Of a stretch of DNA of 7,671 bases, positions 6,208 to 7,671 are shown one piece after another. The notes under the pieces were generated by a model that worked only from the letters and a program-made list of their open reading frames with translations, ran no database searches and was not told the DNA's origin. A program made the translations under genes and the position numbers. The stretch is from Acidobacteriota bacterium (GTDB taxonomy: Bacteria; Acidobacteriota; Thermoanaerobaculia; Multivoradales; SZUA-115), in NCBI GenBank assembly GCA_003231035.1, contig QIHU01000483.1, forward strand, positions 1 to 7,671, written 5' to 3'. Each line of letters begins with the position of its first letter. Position 1 is the stretch's first letter.

Positions 6208-7671
6208 CTACCCATCCGTGGCCCTGACTCGTTCCCGCAGCTCCAGACTCCGTGGGTGGTCAGGCGCCATGCGCTGGAGTACCGACAAGGCCAAGGCCGC
6301 TTGCTCGTGCTGACCGGCGTCCAGTAGCTCCTCGACTTTCTGGGCACCTTGCTCGACCGCGGCGCTGTGCTGCCCACGTTGTTCGAGCATGCTGATCTGG
6401 GCGAGCATTTCGGCGGGGCGGTCACTGTCGGGCACCGATCGCCCTAACTCGAAGGCCACCTCGCGTGCCTCGCCCCAACCGCCGGTGGCTAGGTGGCGGT
6501 TGTAGGTCTCCTCGAAACGGGTCACGATATCCACCGTTTGTCGCTTGTTCCGTGCCTCGGCGAGCCGGCCCCGGAAGAGGTCCAGGGTTACCTTGCTGAC
6601 TTTGAGATCGGCGATCTCCCGTAATCGCGCCTCGGCCTCGCTGATGAAACCACGCTTGAGCAGCGAGTCGAAACGATCGGTCAGCTCGTCGAGCTGCGCG
6701 TTCTGGGCCAGCTCCTGCTCGGCGCGGATGAGTTCGTGCGAGAAGGCCCGAGAGATCTTGCCGGTGGGGTCGGAGCGTTCAATGGAACTGAGCTTACGCT
6801 GCGCCGCCGCCAGATCTCCGCGCGCCAGTGCCTCGCGGCCCGCGTCGAAGACCTCGCGGGCCCGGTTCTCCTTACCCAGATCGTCGGCCAGCGACTTGAC
6901 CCGGCGCTTGTAGTCGCGGCGCAGCGGGTGGTGGGGGACCAGATCGAGTAGGTTCTCCAGGGCAAGTCGCGCCAAGGGGAGGTGACGCTGGTCGAGATGC
7001 TGATCGAGCAGCCGCTCGGCGGCTTGCGCATGTTCGTCGAGGGTGGCCGCTGGGGAGGCTGGTGCATTGAGGTGCGTAGCTGGCATGGCGGTCGGGACGG
7101 GTTCCGCCGGTAGGGCTGAGGGCAACTTCGGCAACTCCGCGATTTGAGTCGCCGCGGATGCTGACGGCAGGGGGTTGGGCGCGGTTTCCGCGACCAGTTC
7201 GTCGCGGGCTCGCTCCAACGCTTGGATAAAAGTGACCGCGGAAGGGAAACGGGCTTCGCGATCCCGCGACAAGCCGCGCAGCACGGCGCGATTCAGGCTC
7301 TCGGGCACGTGAATCTCGGGTACCCGGCCCGTCAGGGGAAGTGGGTCTTCGTTGAGACGCATGAATAAGGCGCCGTGGGGCGACTCGGACTCGAAGGGCG
7401 GCTTGCCGCAGATCGCCTCGTAGAGCACGATGGCAAAGGAGTAAATGTCGGTGCGGCGATCGAGTTCGACCCCCTCCTCAAGACCGGCCTGCTCGGGTGA
7501 ACAGTAGTGCAGCTTGCCCATGAACATGCCGCGCTCGGTGATGCTCTCCTCCGGGCTAGGGTTGAGACTCTTGGCTAGGCCAAGGTCGATAATTTTGACC
7601 CGTGGGTTGTTGCGCGTGTCGAGGGTCAGAAGCAGGTTGTCCGGGCTGATATCACGGTGGATCACCCCGGC
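6208..7671 (-). CDS. Ser/Thr protein kinase (Hanks type) with helical-repeat C-terminal region, N-terminus outside window
   Basis: The frame is open to the window edge (visible residues A-G-V-I-H-R-D), so the ATP-binding N-lobe is missing here and the GTG at 7665 is internal. Of the 487 visible residues, about 1-158 are the kinase C-lobe: catalytic loop HRDISPDN at 5-12, metal-binding DLG at 29-31 (commonly DFG), activation segment ending CSPEQA, then helix F DIYSFAIVLYE and conserved Arg in the RDREARFPS region. A Pro/Ala-rich linker follows (about 162-208). The rest (about 210-485) is charged and helical, with units such as ALARGDLAAAQRKL and LLDAGQHEQAALALSVL that resemble degenerate TPR repeats. 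No membrane helix is seen, so a cytosolic kinase is likely. The tail may bind substrates or partners. The kinase assignment is firm; the TPR assignment is moderate. The target is unknown; the E1 gene lies 62 bases downstream on the same strand. Confidence 0.92.
   Translation of the reverse strand, partial: AGVIHRDISPDNLLLTLDTRNNPRVKIIDLGLAKSLNPSPEESITERGMFMGKLHYCSPEQAGLEEGVELDRRTDIYSFAIVLYEAICGKPPFESESPHGALFMRLNEDPLPLTGRVPEIHVPESLNRAVLRGLSRDREARFPSAVTFIQALERARDELVAETAPNPLPSASAATQIAELPKLPSALPAEPVPTAMPATHLNAPASPAATLDEHAQAAERLLDQHLDQRHLPLARLALENLLDLVPHHPLRRDYKRRVKSLADDLGKENRAREVFDAGREALARGDLAAAQRKLSSIERSDPTGKISRAFSHELIRAEQELAQNAQLDELTDRFDSLLKRGFISEAEARLREIADLKVSKVTLDLFRGRLAEARNKRQTVDIVTRFEETYNRHLATGGWGEAREVAFELGRSVPDSDRPAEMLAQISMLEQRGQHSAAVEQGAQKVEELLDAGQHEQAALALSVLQRMAPDHPRSLELRERVRATDG

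Noticed and set aside
7663..7665. GTG at the right edge as kinase start
   Set aside because: The codon falls inside the conserved GVIHRD kinase motif, so the gene continues beyond the window.

Overview
The window is GC-rich bacterial chromosome, tightly packed with seven genes, two of them cut by the window edges. There is no RNA gene, insertion sequence, phage gene or CRISPR array that I can see. The mix suggests a diderm, probably Acidobacteriota-like or another high-GC lineage rich in eukaryote-like signalling. The clues are an ECF sigma factor, a Hanks-type Ser/Thr kinase with a helical-repeat tail, a fused 2-oxoacid dehydrogenase E1, and a lipoprotein with an SPII lipobox. This placement is inference; no marker gene is present.

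Left part, plus strand (1-1633): the 3' end of an ECF sigma factor gene, a membrane protein translationally coupled to it by an ATGA overlap (probable non-zinc anti-sigma factor), and an exported protein with one PDZ domain and a C-terminal coiled coil. A hairpin-plus-T-run terminator closes the unit. The layout resembles envelope-stress modules (sigma, membrane anti-sigma, periplasmic PDZ sensor), but no protease is encoded here.

Middle part, plus strand (1666-4067): a two-gene unit with strong Shine-Dalgarno sites. It encodes a lipoprotein of the bifunctional metallophosphatase/5'-nucleotidase family and, 20 bp later, a single-pass membrane protein with a Cache/PAS-like extracytoplasmic domain and no output domain. 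Its stop codon shares the palindrome CTAG with the stop of the next, convergent gene.

Right part, minus strand (7671-4064): a Ser/Thr protein kinase (N-terminus beyond the window) followed 62 bp later by a 693-residue fused E1 alpha-beta subunit of a branched-chain-type 2-oxoacid dehydrogenase. No E2 or E3 gene is in view. E1 carries a serine at the place of the regulatory phosphorylation site of mitochondrial branched-chain E1 alpha, so the neighbouring kinase gene invites a functional question.

Nothing here is a clearly new system. The points most worth a second look are the sigma/zinc-less anti-sigma/orphan-PDZ module, the Tyr-for-His change in the first metal motif of the phosphatase, the kinase-E1 pairing, and the use of TAG as stop in six of seven genes.
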